Positions 33,104-41,080 of a DNA stretch of 64,000 nucleotides are shown here, piece after piece. The notes under the pieces are model-generated. The model was not told the DNA's origin. It worked only from the letters and a program-made list of their open reading frames with translations, and ran no database searches. The translations under genes were made by a program, and so were the position numbers. This stretch comes from an uncultured Candidatus Melainabacteria bacterium (GTDB lineage Bacteria; Cyanobacteriota; Vampirovibrionia; Gastranaerophilales; Gastranaerophilaceae), in the NCBI GenBank assembly GCA_949841365.1, contig CATKZI010000002.1, forward strand, positions 124,001 through 188,000, read 5' to 3'. The first letter of the stretch is position 1, and the number at the start of each line of letters is the position of its first letter.

Positions 33104-34498
33104 ATGAAAAAGATAATAACAATCGCACTTTTAACAAGTATTATAAGCCTTAATATCATGCCTGTTCTGGCAGATTCACCTCAGCCAAAACAGTTCAAAA
33201 GCATGGTTACAAAAAATAAAAAGACTTCAAATGACTATAAATTTGCATATATTAATATGAACTGGTGGGATAATTTTAATGACGATTTGTTAAACAGCTA
33301 TATTGAAAAAGCTGTCTTGAACAACTACGATTTAAAAATGGCTACTATTAATGTTGAAGAATATTATCAACAGGTAAAAAGCCAATTTGCAAGTGAACTT
33401 CCGTCAGCAACAGCAGGTTTTGGACCGTCATTAATGAAAATGCCGGGTATGACAAAAACTCAATCAGGTTTTGGTATTCCGATGATTGTTCAATATGAAG
33501 CCGATATTTTCCTAAAAAACCATGACAAAACAAAATCTGTTAAAAAACTTTATGAAGGTTCAAAAACAGACGAACGCTCAGCATATATCGCAATCGCATC
33601 GGCTGTCGGTACAAATTATTTTAATATAGTTAAATTGGATAAAATGATTTCGCTTCAGGAAGATATTGTAAAAGCAAGACAAAATATCTACGACCTGATG
33701 CTTTTAAGAAACAAAGAAGGATTAACATCAACTGCCGATACGATTAAGGCAAATAAAGCACTTGTTCAGGGTCAAACTGATTTGTTGGAACTGAAAAAAC
33801 AAAGAGAACAAATGCTTCATCAGTTCTGTGTTTTAATAGGTGAAAGCCCTGAAAATGCAAGCAATATCGCAAGAAATTCTCTTGACAATTTGAATTATCA
33901 GCTATCAATTCCACAACAAATCCCGTCAGAAATAATTACTCACAGACCTGACTATATAAAAGCCGAATTAATGGTTGAAAAAGCAGGTATTGACGTTAGA
34001 GTTGCAAGAAAAGAATTTTTGCCTTCTATTAACATTATCGGCGGGGGATTATTTAACGCAGGCGATATTGGAAGCTTGTTCACTACAAAAAATATGCTTT
34101 TAGGTGTTGCAGGCGGTCTAATGGCACCGTTATTTCAAGGCGGTTCTTTGAAGGCTAATTTGAGATTAAAAAAAGCAACTTATGAAAGAGTATTGCAAAA
34201 TTATTACAAAACCAACCTGACGGCAATTCAAGAGGTCAATGATGCTCTTGTTGCATCCCGCTTGGATAAAGACAAAATGGAACAAACCGAAAAACAATAC
34301 AATTTGGAAAAATCTGATTACGGATATAACGAACAAAAATTTAATCAGGGAACAATTTCCAAACTTGATTTAATTCAATATCAGGAAAATCTTCTGACAA
34401 TTGAAAAACTTGTTGCACAACAAAAAGTTGAATGTATGACAGATGCAATCAGCTTATACAAAGCAACAGGAAGCCGTCCGTATGACTATGTAAACTAA
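33104..34498 (+). CDS. Outer-membrane efflux protein (TolC / NodT family)
   Basis: Trimeric outer-membrane channel subunit, 464 residues. A signal peptide (MKKIITIALLTSIISLNIMP) is cut around Ala23, without the lipobox Cys of many NodT proteins. The family pattern is NWWDNFNDDLLNSYIEKAV with long coiled-coil helices, repeated once in the second half (HRPDYIKAELMVEKAGIDVR; FNQGTISKLDLIQYQENLL). It is divergent from marR-emrA-emrB1-emrB2 and very likely their exit duct. It has its own promoter overlapped by the MarR operator candidate and its own terminator. Confidence 0.92.
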   Translation: MKKIITIALLTSIISLNIMPVLADSPQPKQFKSMVTKNKKTSNDYKFAYINMNWWDNFNDDLLNSYIEKAVLNNYDLKMATINVEEYYQQVKSQFASELPSATAGFGPSLMKMPGMTKTQSGFGIPMIVQYEADIFLKNHDKTKSVKKLYEGSKTDERSAYIAIASAVGTNYFNIVKLDKMISLQEDIVKARQNIYDLMLLRNKEGLTSTADTIKANKALVQGQTDLLELKKQREQMLHQFCVLIGESPENASNIARNSLDNLNYQLSIPQQIPSEIITHRPDYIKAELMVEKAGIDVRVARKEFLPSINIIGGGLFNAGDIGSLFTTKNMLLGVAGGLMAPLFQGGSLKANLRLKKATYERVLQNYYKTNLTAIQEVNDALVASRLDKDKMEQTEKQYNLEKSDYGYNEQKFNQGTISKLDLIQYQENLLTIEKLVAQQKVECMTDAISLYKATGSRPYDYVN

Positions 34499-34519
34499 AA
34501 TAATCTAACACTAAAATAC

Positions 34520-34546
34520 GCCGGCACAAAATGCCGGCTTTATTTT
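34520..34546 (+). terminator. Intrinsic terminator of the TolC-like gene
   Basis: Stem GCCGGCA/TGCCGGC with loop CAAAA, then a T-rich run. Confidence 0.92.
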
Positions 34547-34552
34547 TTATGG

Positions 34553-34558
34553 TATAAT
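34553..34558 (+). promoter_or_regulatory. -10 element of the 34565 operon (leaderless arrangement)
   Basis: TATAAT, then 6 nt, then the ATG at 34565, with no Shine-Dalgarno. Confidence 0.55.
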
Positions 34559-34564
34559 TTTATT

Positions 34565-34930
34565 ATGAAAGCAATAGAATATTTTAAAAACGGAAACTCA
34601 TGCTCTGAAAGCATTATAAGATACGCAATCGAAAAAGGCTTGTGTCCTGAAAGCTTTTTCCCTGTGGCAACAGCTTTTTCCGGTGGAATGTCATCGGGAT
34701 GTCTTTGCGGAACAGTTGCGGCAGTACAAATGATTGCAGGATTTAACGACCCGCAAAATGCACGAGCAAACGCAAAATATATTGTAGATGAATTTAAAAA
34801 ACGCAATAAAGTCACATGCTGTCGTGTTTTATCCAATGGTTACGAGGGCATGGCTAAAAAAGAACACTGTTCAAAATTTATAACAGATGCTTTGGAAATT
34901 CTGGAACAAGTTTTAAAGGTTAAGGTATGA
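34565..34930 (+). CDS. C-GCAxxG-C-C family protein
   Basis: 121 residues. The family Cys pattern is present: Cys in NSCSES (about 13), SGCLCGT (about 44-50, corresponding to GCAxxG), CC in TCCRVL and Cys in HCSKF. These redox/metal-like proteins, related to the 'split-Soret' proteins, occur in anaerobes, and their function is unclear. The 3' end overlaps the fluoride channel gene by 4 nt, and three genes (this one, crcB and the TIM-barrel gene) form an operon. Confidence 0.85.
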   Translation: MKAIEYFKNGNSCSESIIRYAIEKGLCPESFFPVATAFSGGMSSGCLCGTVAAVQMIAGFNDPQNARANAKYIVDEFKKRNKVTCCRVLSNGYEGMAKKEHCSKFITDALEILEQVLKVKV

Positions 34931-35280
34931 CTTTTCTTTCAGTATTTCTTGGCGGTGGAATAGGTGCTTTATTAAGATTTGCAATAAGTTCTTTAATTTC
35001 AGCACCTCTGGCAACATTTTTGGTTAATATTGCCGGAAGTTTTATAATAGGATTTTTATATGTTTATTTCATTGATAAACCTTCAATTAGCCCTGTATTA
35101 AAATTTGCTCTGACTGCCGGATTTTGCGGTGGATTAACAACATTCAGTACATTTTCTCTGGAAGTTTTTAAGATGCTGGCAAATCAACAGTTTTTTCATG
35201 CATTTATATACACAATTTTAAGTATTATAGTCTGCTTAATAGCAGTAACAATAGGAGTTTATTGTGCAAAAATCATTTAA
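34927..35280 (+). CDS. crcB: Fluoride channel CrcB/FluC
   Basis: Dual-topology membrane protein exporting fluoride; 117 residues with four helices. Hallmarks: GGGIGALLRF (4-14), NIAGSFIIGF with the pore Asn, and GGLTTFSTFSLE with the Na+/phenylalanine-box region. A single gene means a homodimer. It overlaps its neighbours on both sides (4 nt and 17 nt). No fluoride riboswitch is recognisable upstream, so expression follows the operon promoter. Confidence 0.95.
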   Translation: MTFLSVFLGGGIGALLRFAISSLISAPLATFLVNIAGSFIIGFLYVYFIDKPSISPVLKFALTAGFCGGLTTFSTFSLEVFKMLANQQFFHAFIYTILSIIVCLIAVTIGVYCAKII

Positions 35281-36103
35281 CAAACTAAACTTTATCACAG
35301 CAGGTATGCCGTTAAGCACAGGTAAGGGAAGTTATCCAAGTGCATTTGAGACTTTAAAAAAACTCGAACTTGACGGGATGGAGTTAGAATTTGTCCATGG
35401 CGTCAGAATGAGTGATGAACACAGAAGCTTTGTTAAGGATATGTCAAAAGATTTTGTTATTACTGCTCATGGGCCTTTTTATATAAATTTAAACTCAAAA
35501 GAACCTGATAAAATTGATGCAAGTGTACAGAGAATTATTGATACCGCAGCGGTTGCCGAGCAAGCCGGCGGATTTAGTATAACTTATCACGCTGCGTTTT
35601 ATATGGGTGCTGATAAAGAAACTGTTTATAATCAGGTTAAAACCCAAACAAAACGAATTATTGATGTTTTAGATAAAGAAAAAATCAATATTTGGGTTCG
35701 TCCTGAAACAACAGGGAAAGCTACACAATGGGGTGATTTGGATGAAATTATCAGACTTTCAAATGAATTTGAAAGAGTTCTGCCATGTATAGATTTCTCA
35801 CACCTTCATGCGCGTTTTAACGGTATTTATAATACTTATGACGAATTTTCGCGTATTTTGGAAAAATTAGGCAAAGAAGTCGGACAATACGCAATAGAGA
35901 ATTTTCATGGACACCTTGCGGGAATTGAATATACTGCAAAAGGCGAAAAAAATCACCTTAACCTTGAAGAATCCGATATGAATTACAAAGATTTAATGAA
36001 AGCTATGAAAGAATTTGGCGTAAAAGGTGCGCTTGTGTGCGAAAGCCCTAATATTGAGGGCGATTGCAAGTTGTTGAAGGATTATTACTACTCATTGTCA
36101 TAA
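35264..36103 (+). CDS. TIM-barrel protein of the AP endonuclease 2 / endonuclease IV family
   Basis: 279 residues from a GTG preceded by AGGAG. The barrel contains GMELEFVHGV, ITAHGPFYINL, SITYHAAFYMG, VRPETTG, CIDFSHLHARF, ENFHGHL and CESPN. These His/Glu/Asp positions fit the three-zinc site of endonuclease IV (Nfo). It is nearer to the archaeal and short Nfo-like forms than to E. coli Nfo, so DNA repair at abasic sites is likely, while a sugar isomerase-type role is possible. The 3' end overlaps the convergent xre gene by 16 nt. Confidence 0.8.
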   Translation: MQKSFNKLNFITAGMPLSTGKGSYPSAFETLKKLELDGMELEFVHGVRMSDEHRSFVKDMSKDFVITAHGPFYINLNSKEPDKIDASVQRIIDTAAVAEQAGGFSITYHAAFYMGADKETVYNQVKTQTKRIIDVLDKEKINIWVRPETTGKATQWGDLDEIIRLSNEFERVLPCIDFSHLHARFNGIYNTYDEFSRILEKLGKEVGQYAIENFHGHLAGIEYTAKGEKNHLNLEESDMNYKDLMKAMKEFGVKGALVCESPNIEGDCKLLKDYYYSLS

Positions 36104-36306
36104 AAAAATTTTTCATAAGGAATTTCTAAGGCATTTGCTATCATTATAAATCTTTTTAAACTTGGTATCTTTTTACCTCTTTCAATTTCAGAAAGATAAT
36201 CGCAGGAAATTCCGGATACTTCAGACAATTTGTCTTGAGTATAATTTTTTTGCAATCTGTATTTTCGAATATTATGTTGAATAATTTCAATCGTGCTATT
36301 TGCCAT
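36088..36306 (-). CDS. Xre-family HTH regulator (single domain)
   Basis: 72 residues from the ATG at 36306. An ATG-less extension upstream is open, but a CATAAT box ends 6 nt before this ATG, which decides the start. HTH: YTQDKLSEVSGISCDYLSEIERGKKIPSLKRFIMIANAL, covering almost the whole protein. Its first codons (GGCAAATAGCACGA) are repeated in inverse orientation just before the divergent HAD gene, so it may bind there and control both. The 3' end overlaps the TIM-barrel gene. Confidence 0.88.
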   Translation of the reverse strand: MANSTIEIIQHNIRKYRLQKNYTQDKLSEVSGISCDYLSEIERGKKIPSLKRFIMIANALEIPYEKFFYDNE

Positions 36307-36357
36307 ACAGAAATTATGTGTTATATTTATTTTATATTTAACAGGCAAATAGCACGA
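36291..36357. promoter_or_regulatory. 14-bp inverted repeat spanning the xre/HAD divergent region
   Basis: TCGTGCTATTTGCC (36291-36304) and GGCAAATAGCACGA (36344-36357) are perfect inverse copies 39 bp apart. One lies in the first codons of xre and the other directly before the HAD start. It is a candidate autoregulatory operator pair. Confidence 0.5.
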
Positions 36358-36360
36358 CTA

Positions 36361-36702
36361 ATGGATAAGAATTTTAAGCGAACAATTTTAATAGATTTAG
36401 ATGGTGTTTTAAATACGTATACGGGTAACTTTGATAAAAACTATATCCCACCGATTAAATTTGGGGCAAAAAAGTTTTTAATAGAATTATCTAGAGAATT
36501 TAAAATAAAATTATTTACTACAAGAAACAAAGAACTTGCAGTTCAATGGATATTTGATGAGGGACTGGAAAATATTATTTCTGATGTTACAAACACTAAA
36601 GATTTAAATTATTTATTGATTGATGACAGATGCATTTGTTTTGATGGAAATTATGCAAATTTAAAAACGCAAATTAAAAATTTTAAACCTTGGTATAAAT
36701 AG
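36361..36702 (+). CDS. Small HAD-superfamily hydrolase
   Basis: 113 residues from the ATG at 36361. HAD motif I is TILIDLDGVLNTY (nucleophile and acid/base Asp), motif II is KLFTTRN, and the late acidic motif is YLLIDDRC. There is no large cap domain, so it acts on an exposed phosphate or a macromolecule. An upstream in-frame ATG would read through the xre promoter region and is rejected. It is divergent from xre with 54 bp between starts and a shared inverted repeat. The low GC of this pair and the palindromic repeats behind it hint at a transferred module. Confidence 0.85.
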   Translation: MDKNFKRTILIDLDGVLNTYTGNFDKNYIPPIKFGAKKFLIELSREFKIKLFTTRNKELAVQWIFDEGLENIISDVTNTKDLNYLLIDDRCICFDGNYANLKTQIKNFKPWYK

Positions 36703-36776
36703 TAGGTTGGGCTTTTAGCCCAACAGAATGTTGGCAATGCCAACTAATTTGTGGGAACGCTATCGCTTTACCCTAC
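36702..36776. repeat. Cruciform-like intergenic repeat
   Basis: An outer stem GTAGG/CCTAC (36702-36706 with 36772-36776) encloses two hairpins: GTTGGGC/GCCCAAC (36706-36724, sharing one base) and GTTGGC/GCCAAC (36730-36744). It begins at the stop of the HAD gene. No coding potential is seen. Confidence 0.6.
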
Positions 36777-36830
36777 GTAATCCATTTAGATGATTTAATT
36801 AAAGAATTTTTTACACAATGTCGTTATTAG

Positions 36831-36851
36831 ATGCTGAAACAAGTTCAGCAT
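36831..36851. repeat. Small palindromic repeat (copy 2 of 2)
   Basis: Stem ATGCTGAA, loop ACAAG, stem TTCAGCAT, flanked by TTATTAG and GACA as at 2376. The one changed base pair is compensated. Confidence 0.8.
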
Positions 36852-36868
36852 GACACTGAGGCATCAAT

Positions 36869-37237
36869 ATGTTCAATAACGTTAACAATCCTTTTGGAAA
36901 CAGAGCAATTTCATCTTCCACATCATCTGACAGTCATGGCAGACGACAAAAAGAAGACCCGAAAGAAGAACTCAAAAAATACATTGATGAGGATGAACCC
37001 GATGAGGTTAAAATCGGCGGACTTCCAATCCTTACCGAGGATGAAATTTTAGCAATGACAAACAGCTATATTTCAAACCTTAAAAATGAACACGAAGGCA
37101 ATGAAAAAGTTATCAAAAAACTCGACAAATACCTCGAAAAGTTTGATGTTAAAAAGTTTATGAAAAAGAACCCCAATATGACAAGCCCTGATTTTTATAT
37201 GGTTATGTACAACGAAACCGAAGGACTTGTAAACTAA
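36869..37237 (+). CDS. Unknown small acidic protein
   Basis: 122 residues, not recognised. The N-terminal 30 residues are Asn/Ser-rich and disordered; about 35-60 is acidic (YIDEDEPDEV). A helical C-terminal half follows (EDEILAMTNSYISNLKNEH, then KKLDKYLEKFDVKKFMKK). GAGG lies 9 nt before the ATG. A palindromic repeat ends 17 nt upstream of the start. The next gene is 84 nt downstream with its own promoter. No signal peptide or metal motif is present. Confidence 0.7.
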   Translation: MFNNVNNPFGNRAISSSTSSDSHGRRQKEDPKEELKKYIDEDEPDEVKIGGLPILTEDEILAMTNSYISNLKNEHEGNEKVIKKLDKYLEKFDVKKFMKKNPNMTSPDFYMVMYNETEGLVN

Positions 37238-37309
37238 TGTAACATTATATACTTTTTATATAATGAAAAGTCAATTTTTCACCCGCTTACTTTTTTATTA
37301 ATATAGAGG

Positions 37310-37315
37310 TATAAT
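37310..37315 (+). promoter_or_regulatory. -10 element before the 49-aa gene (leaderless arrangement)
   Basis: TATAAT, then 6 nt (GATTTT), then the ATG at 37322. Confidence 0.5.
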
Positions 37316-37321
37316 GATTTT

Positions 37322-37471
37322 ATGAGAGATTTTGAAGTAATCGAAAACGAAAAACTTAAAGAGCAGGCAAAACCCAAAGTGCTTGCGACTAATCCGATTG
37401 CGAAAAAATTTGTCAAATTCCATGAAGATAAAAAGTTTAGTGTGAAAGACCTCTTTAACAAAAATGTATGA
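37322..37471 (+). CDS. 49-residue basic protein, unknown
   Basis: Short ORF starting MRDFEVIENEKLKEQ and ending KDLFNKNV. It is Lys-rich with an A-K-K-F-V-K-F-H-E core, with no family recognised. Support comes from a TATAAT box exactly 6 nt before its ATG and an 8-nt overlap with the next gene (its stop lies inside the next gene's first codons), as in other coupled pairs here. It may be a leader peptide for the next gene or a small protein in its own right. Confidence 0.55.
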   Translation: MRDFEVIENEKLKEQAKPKVLATNPIAKKFVKFHEDKKFSVKDLFNKNV

Positions 37472-37967
37472 AGTGAAAAATCGAATTTATCTTGATATGA
37501 CCAAGACACAGAAATCTGCTCTGTGTAATTTTTTGCGTGCATTGGTGAAAAAATCGCCCGAAATGTCGGTTGATGATATTTTTGACAAATTTATCGAAGA
37601 TGAACAGTATTATTTTGAGATTAATAACCCGCATTTTGAATTTCTTCAAGAATATTTGGGAGATGAAACTTTTGCAAAAGACACAATACTTTACTTGAAA
37701 GAATGCCGAAAATATTACGACTACAAGAAAAAGCAGGAGCCGATAATTCAGGCACAAAAAGAATTTGAAAAGAAAAAACGCGCGTTTTTGAGAGAAGTTA
37801 AAATGTCTAAAGATGAGCCGACAAAAAAACAGCTTTATTATTACGAGCGTTTGTGTAAAAAATATAATATAGAGAAAAAAGAGCTTTCCTCAAAATTGGA
37901 AGCGAGAGACGAGATAGACAGGATTTTAAATGAGTATTCAAAAGATTTTGAAAATATTGACCGATAG
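37464..37967 (+). CDS. Unknown helical protein with T-x-K-Q...Y...L C-terminal motif
   Basis: 167 residues, charged and mostly helical. About 50-110 has FEINNPHFEFLQEYLGDE and a coiled-coil-like Lys/Glu stretch. The C-terminal 45 residues (PTKKQLYYYERLCKKYNIE, then EARDEIDRIL) match a small module seen at the ends of several DNA-associated and phage proteins ('T-x-K-Q-xx-Y-xxx-L ... A-xx-I-xx-L'). A nucleic-acid-related role is a guess. It overlaps prmC by 38 nt, so both are read together. Confidence 0.75.
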   Translation: MYEVKNRIYLDMTKTQKSALCNFLRALVKKSPEMSVDDIFDKFIEDEQYYFEINNPHFEFLQEYLGDETFAKDTILYLKECRKYYDYKKKQEPIIQAQKEFEKKKRAFLREVKMSKDEPTKKQLYYYERLCKKYNIEKKELSSKLEARDEIDRILNEYSKDFENIDR

Positions 37968-38751
37968 CGGAATTGAGCCGAATGAGGCGAATGTGGAAGT
38001 TAAGATGCTTTTGGAACATTTTGCAAATTACGGTGCAAAAGATATTATTATGGGCAACAAATTAACTGCCGAAAAACTTGAAATTGTAAAAGAAAAAGCC
38101 GAACTTCGCGCACGAACAAGACAGCCGATACAACATATTATCGGTTTCGCGGATTTTATGGGTGAAAAATTTATTGTGAACCCGTCTGTTTTAATCCCGC
38201 GTGATGAAACAGAAATTCTTGTCAGAAAAGCTGTTGAAATTATTAATAAAAACAATTTTAAGATGGCTCTTGATGTCGGAACGGGTTCAGGGTGTATCGC
38301 GTGTATGGTTGCGAAACACACGGATTGTCAGATTATCGGACTTGATGTATCGACTGATGCTTTAAATACCGCGCTTGATAATGCATCAAGATTAAACCTT
38401 TTTAACAAGGCGATTTTCAGAAAATCTGATGTTTTCTCAAATGTTAAACCGGCTGAAAGTTTTGATATTATTATTTCCAACCCGCCATATATTCCCGCAG
38501 GAACAAAGGTTCAAAAAGAGGTTGAGTTTGACCCGAAAACAGCTTTGTTTACGAAAGACGATGATGGATTGGAGTTTTACGAAAAGATTACGGAAGGTGC
38601 GCCTTCAATTCTCAATAAAGGTGGATATTTGCTGTTCGAACTTGGTATAGGTCAATCAGAAGCTGTCAAAGAGATTATGAAAGATTTCACGGATATTGAA
38701 ATCATAAAAGATTTGGCAGGGATTGACAGAGTGATTGCAGGAAGATTATGA
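37930..38751 (+). CDS. prmC: Peptide chain release factor N5-glutamine methyltransferase PrmC (HemK)
   Basis: Methylates the GGQ glutamine of release factors RF1 and RF2; 273 residues. VLIPRDETEILV is at about 82-93, SAM motif LDVGTGSGCIA at about 112-122 and the catalytic ISNPPYIPAG near 178. The N-terminal helical domain (ILKILTDSGIEPNEANVEVKMLL) is typical. It overlaps the upstream gene by 38 nt. Its last 30 codons contain the promoter of recJ. Confidence 0.94.
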   Translation: MSIQKILKILTDSGIEPNEANVEVKMLLEHFANYGAKDIIMGNKLTAEKLEIVKEKAELRARTRQPIQHIIGFADFMGEKFIVNPSVLIPRDETEILVRKAVEIINKNNFKMALDVGTGSGCIACMVAKHTDCQIIGLDVSTDALNTALDNASRLNLFNKAIFRKSDVFSNVKPAESFDIIISNPPYIPAGTKVQKEVEFDPKTALFTKDDDGLEFYEKITEGAPSILNKGGYLLFELGIGQSEAVKEIMKDFTDIEIIKDLAGIDRVIAGRL

Positions 38752-38752
38752 T
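38723..38752 (+). promoter_or_regulatory. recJ promoter inside the end of prmC (leaderless arrangement)
   Basis: -35 TTGACA (38723-38728), an 18-nt spacer, -10 TATGAT (38747-38752), then 6 nt to the recJ ATG at 38759. Confidence 0.7.
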
Positions 38753-38758
38753 ATAGTT

Positions 38759-41080
38759 ATGAAAGAGTGGATATTTAACAAATACGACGGACAGGAAAAA
38801 TCTTTAATTAAAAGGTTATTGAGTTCAAGAGGGGTTAAGACAGATGAGGAAATCAGGGAGTTTTTAAACCCGCTTGAGATGAAGTTAACACATCCGAAAG
38901 TTTTTACGGATATGGAAAAGTGCGTTGAAAGACTTTCAACAGCAATTGATAACGGCGAAAAAATCGTTATCCACGGCGACTTTGATGCTGACGGCGTTAC
39001 ATCCACTTCACTTCTCTATAAGACTTTTAAATACTTAGGCGCTGACGTAAATTATTTTATTCCGAACCGTGAAAAAGAAGGCCACGGGTTTGATACAAAA
39101 GCATTGGTAAAACTTATGACACAAGTTAAACCAAAGCTTATAATCTCTTGTGACTGCGGGATTTCAGATGTTGATGCGGTAAACTTTTTAAACAGTTTTA
39201 AAATTGATGTGATTATCACAGACCACCACGAAGCTCCTGAGGTTTTGCCAAATGCTTACGGGATTATTAACCCCAAAGCTCCGAATGCACTTGATGAAAG
39301 CCTTACAACAAAACAGATTACGAGTTTAACATCTCTTGCAGGTGTCGGGGTTGCTTTTAAGGTTGCGCAAGCTATGCTGGAAAAATATTCAAAGTTGGAA
39401 TTTATTTCTCAAATTTTGCCATACGTTGCTGTCGGAACGGTTGCCGATTTAGTTCCGCTTGTCGGTGAAAACAGGTATTTGGTAACAAAAGGGTTGGATT
39501 TAATCACAAATGGCAAGCACTACGGACTTTCAAGGTTGTTGGAAAGCGCAGGCTACAAAGGGCAGATAACCTCGGAACACATTGCATTCGGTGTCGCTCC
39601 GCGCATCAATGCATCAGGAAGGCTCGATACCGTTGATGAAGCATTGAAAGTTTTAATTTCAGAAAATAAACAAGAAATTGAAATGGCAATTCAAAACTTG
39701 AATGAGTTTAACAAAATTCGTCAGGAACTCTGCCAGAATATTTTTGCCGAAGCTGATGAAATGGCAAAAAATGACAGGAATTCAGCAATTATCTTATTCC
39801 ATAAAGACTGGCATATTGGAATTATCGGGATTGTTGCCTCAATGCTTGTCGAAAAGTATTACAAACCGACGTTTTTGATGACATATTCCGAGGAAACAAA
39901 GCAGTACAGATGCTCGGCAAGAAGTATTGACGGGATAAACCTTTATGATGCAATTTCTGCAAATGCCGAATTGTTTGACGGGTTTGGCGGACATGCAATG
40001 GCAGGCGGGCTGTCATTCTCTAATCATACGTTTGATGAGGTTAAATCAGCGCTTTGCAAAACTATTAAAGAAATGTCGCAGGGAAAAGATTTAAAACCGT
40101 TTATTAACATTGATTTGGAACTTAGCCCCGACGATATTCATGTCGATTTGGTTGAGCAGTTATCACAGCTTGAACCTTTTGGAATGTGCAATCCGAGCCC
40201 TGTTTTTGCAATAAAAAACCTTAAAATTAAAGAAAAACGTTTGATGGGCGAAAACAAAAACCATCTTCGACTGACTTGCAATGCGGGAACTTCTGAATTT
40301 AACTGTATCCGCTGGAAACAGGGTGATGTTTCACTTGTAAACGGCGACACTTTAGACATTGCATTCCACCCTCAAATCAACGAATACAACGGTAATACGA
40401 GCGTTCAGCTTATTATTGACGATATTCATTCTGAATACTTAAAAGAGGAAGAAAATTCAGTATCGGTAAAACTTTATGACCACCGCAAAAAAACAGATAT
40501 TTTACCGCAGGTTAATGATTACGTGAAAAATTCCAAACAAAATATTCTTATTTTTGCGGAAAGCAAACAGATTTGCGATAAATTAAGACCTTATTCTGCT
40601 CTGGCAGAGAAAATAATTACACGTGACAACTTAACCCCGTGTGATGCGTTGATGTTATTTGATTATCCTGCTGATCGCGAAACTTTTGACAGAATTTTAG
40701 AAATGACAACTCCCTCTGCAATACATTTTATGAATTACGACCCAAAAATCCTTGATGAAGAAGAGTTTTTGAAAACGGTATACGGTATGTTGAAATTTGC
40801 CTGCCACAATAACGGGGGAAAAGTTGAGCTTCGTCGTTGCGCAAGTTTTTTGGGCAAATCATATAAAGTATTTGACCTGTTATTTTCAATTTTTGAAGAA
40901 GTTGGACTTATTAAAATCAAAGAACAGACAAAAGATTATTACATAATCGATTTAACAGACGGCGATGTTTCAAAAGCTTTACATTCACAAAAATATGCGC
41001 TTTTACTTGATTTAATTGAGGAATGCGAGGAATTTCAAAAATCATTGCTTGAAGATGAGGTATACTCATTCTATGGATGA
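38759..41080 (+). CDS. recJ: Single-stranded-DNA exonuclease RecJ
   Basis: 5'-3' ssDNA exonuclease for recombination and mismatch repair. 773 residues from the ATG at 38759, which follows a full promoter by 6 nt; an in-frame ATG 24 nt earlier lies before the -10 box. The DHH domain has IHGDFDADGVTSTSLLY, SCDCGISD and IITDHHEAP; the DHHA1 domain has GVAPRINASGRL and GGHAMAGGLSF. An OB-like domain follows, then a C-terminal extension of about 200 residues beyond E. coli RecJ, ending in a winged-helix-like part. Extended RecJ proteins also occur in other phyla. It overlaps the TrmB-type gene by 8 nt. Confidence 0.94.
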   Translation: MKEWIFNKYDGQEKSLIKRLLSSRGVKTDEEIREFLNPLEMKLTHPKVFTDMEKCVERLSTAIDNGEKIVIHGDFDADGVTSTSLLYKTFKYLGADVNYFIPNREKEGHGFDTKALVKLMTQVKPKLIISCDCGISDVDAVNFLNSFKIDVIITDHHEAPEVLPNAYGIINPKAPNALDESLTTKQITSLTSLAGVGVAFKVAQAMLEKYSKLEFISQILPYVAVGTVADLVPLVGENRYLVTKGLDLITNGKHYGLSRLLESAGYKGQITSEHIAFGVAPRINASGRLDTVDEALKVLISENKQEIEMAIQNLNEFNKIRQELCQNIFAEADEMAKNDRNSAIILFHKDWHIGIIGIVASMLVEKYYKPTFLMTYSEETKQYRCSARSIDGINLYDAISANAELFDGFGGHAMAGGLSFSNHTFDEVKSALCKTIKEMSQGKDLKPFINIDLELSPDDIHVDLVEQLSQLEPFGMCNPSPVFAIKNLKIKEKRLMGENKNHLRLTCNAGTSEFNCIRWKQGDVSLVNGDTLDIAFHPQINEYNGNTSVQLIIDDIHSEYLKEEENSVSVKLYDHRKKTDILPQVNDYVKNSKQNILIFAESKQICDKLRPYSALAEKIITRDNLTPCDALMLFDYPADRETFDRILEMTTPSAIHFMNYDPKILDEEEFLKTVYGMLKFACHNNGGKVELRRCASFLGKSYKVFDLLFSIFEEVGLIKIKEQTKDYYIIDLTDGDVSKALHSQKYALLLDLIEECEEFQKSLLEDEVYSFYG
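41061..41066 (+). promoter_or_regulatory. -10 element of the TrmB-type gene (leaderless arrangement)
   Basis: TATACT, then 6 nt (CATTCT), then the ATG at 41073. It lies inside the last codons of recJ. No -35 is visible. Confidence 0.5.

Noticed and set aside
41016-41072. Longer N-terminus for the TrmB-type regulator
   Set aside because: It would extend far into recJ; the family start (LGLNEYQSKVY) and a TATACT box 6 nt before 41073 support the shorter form.
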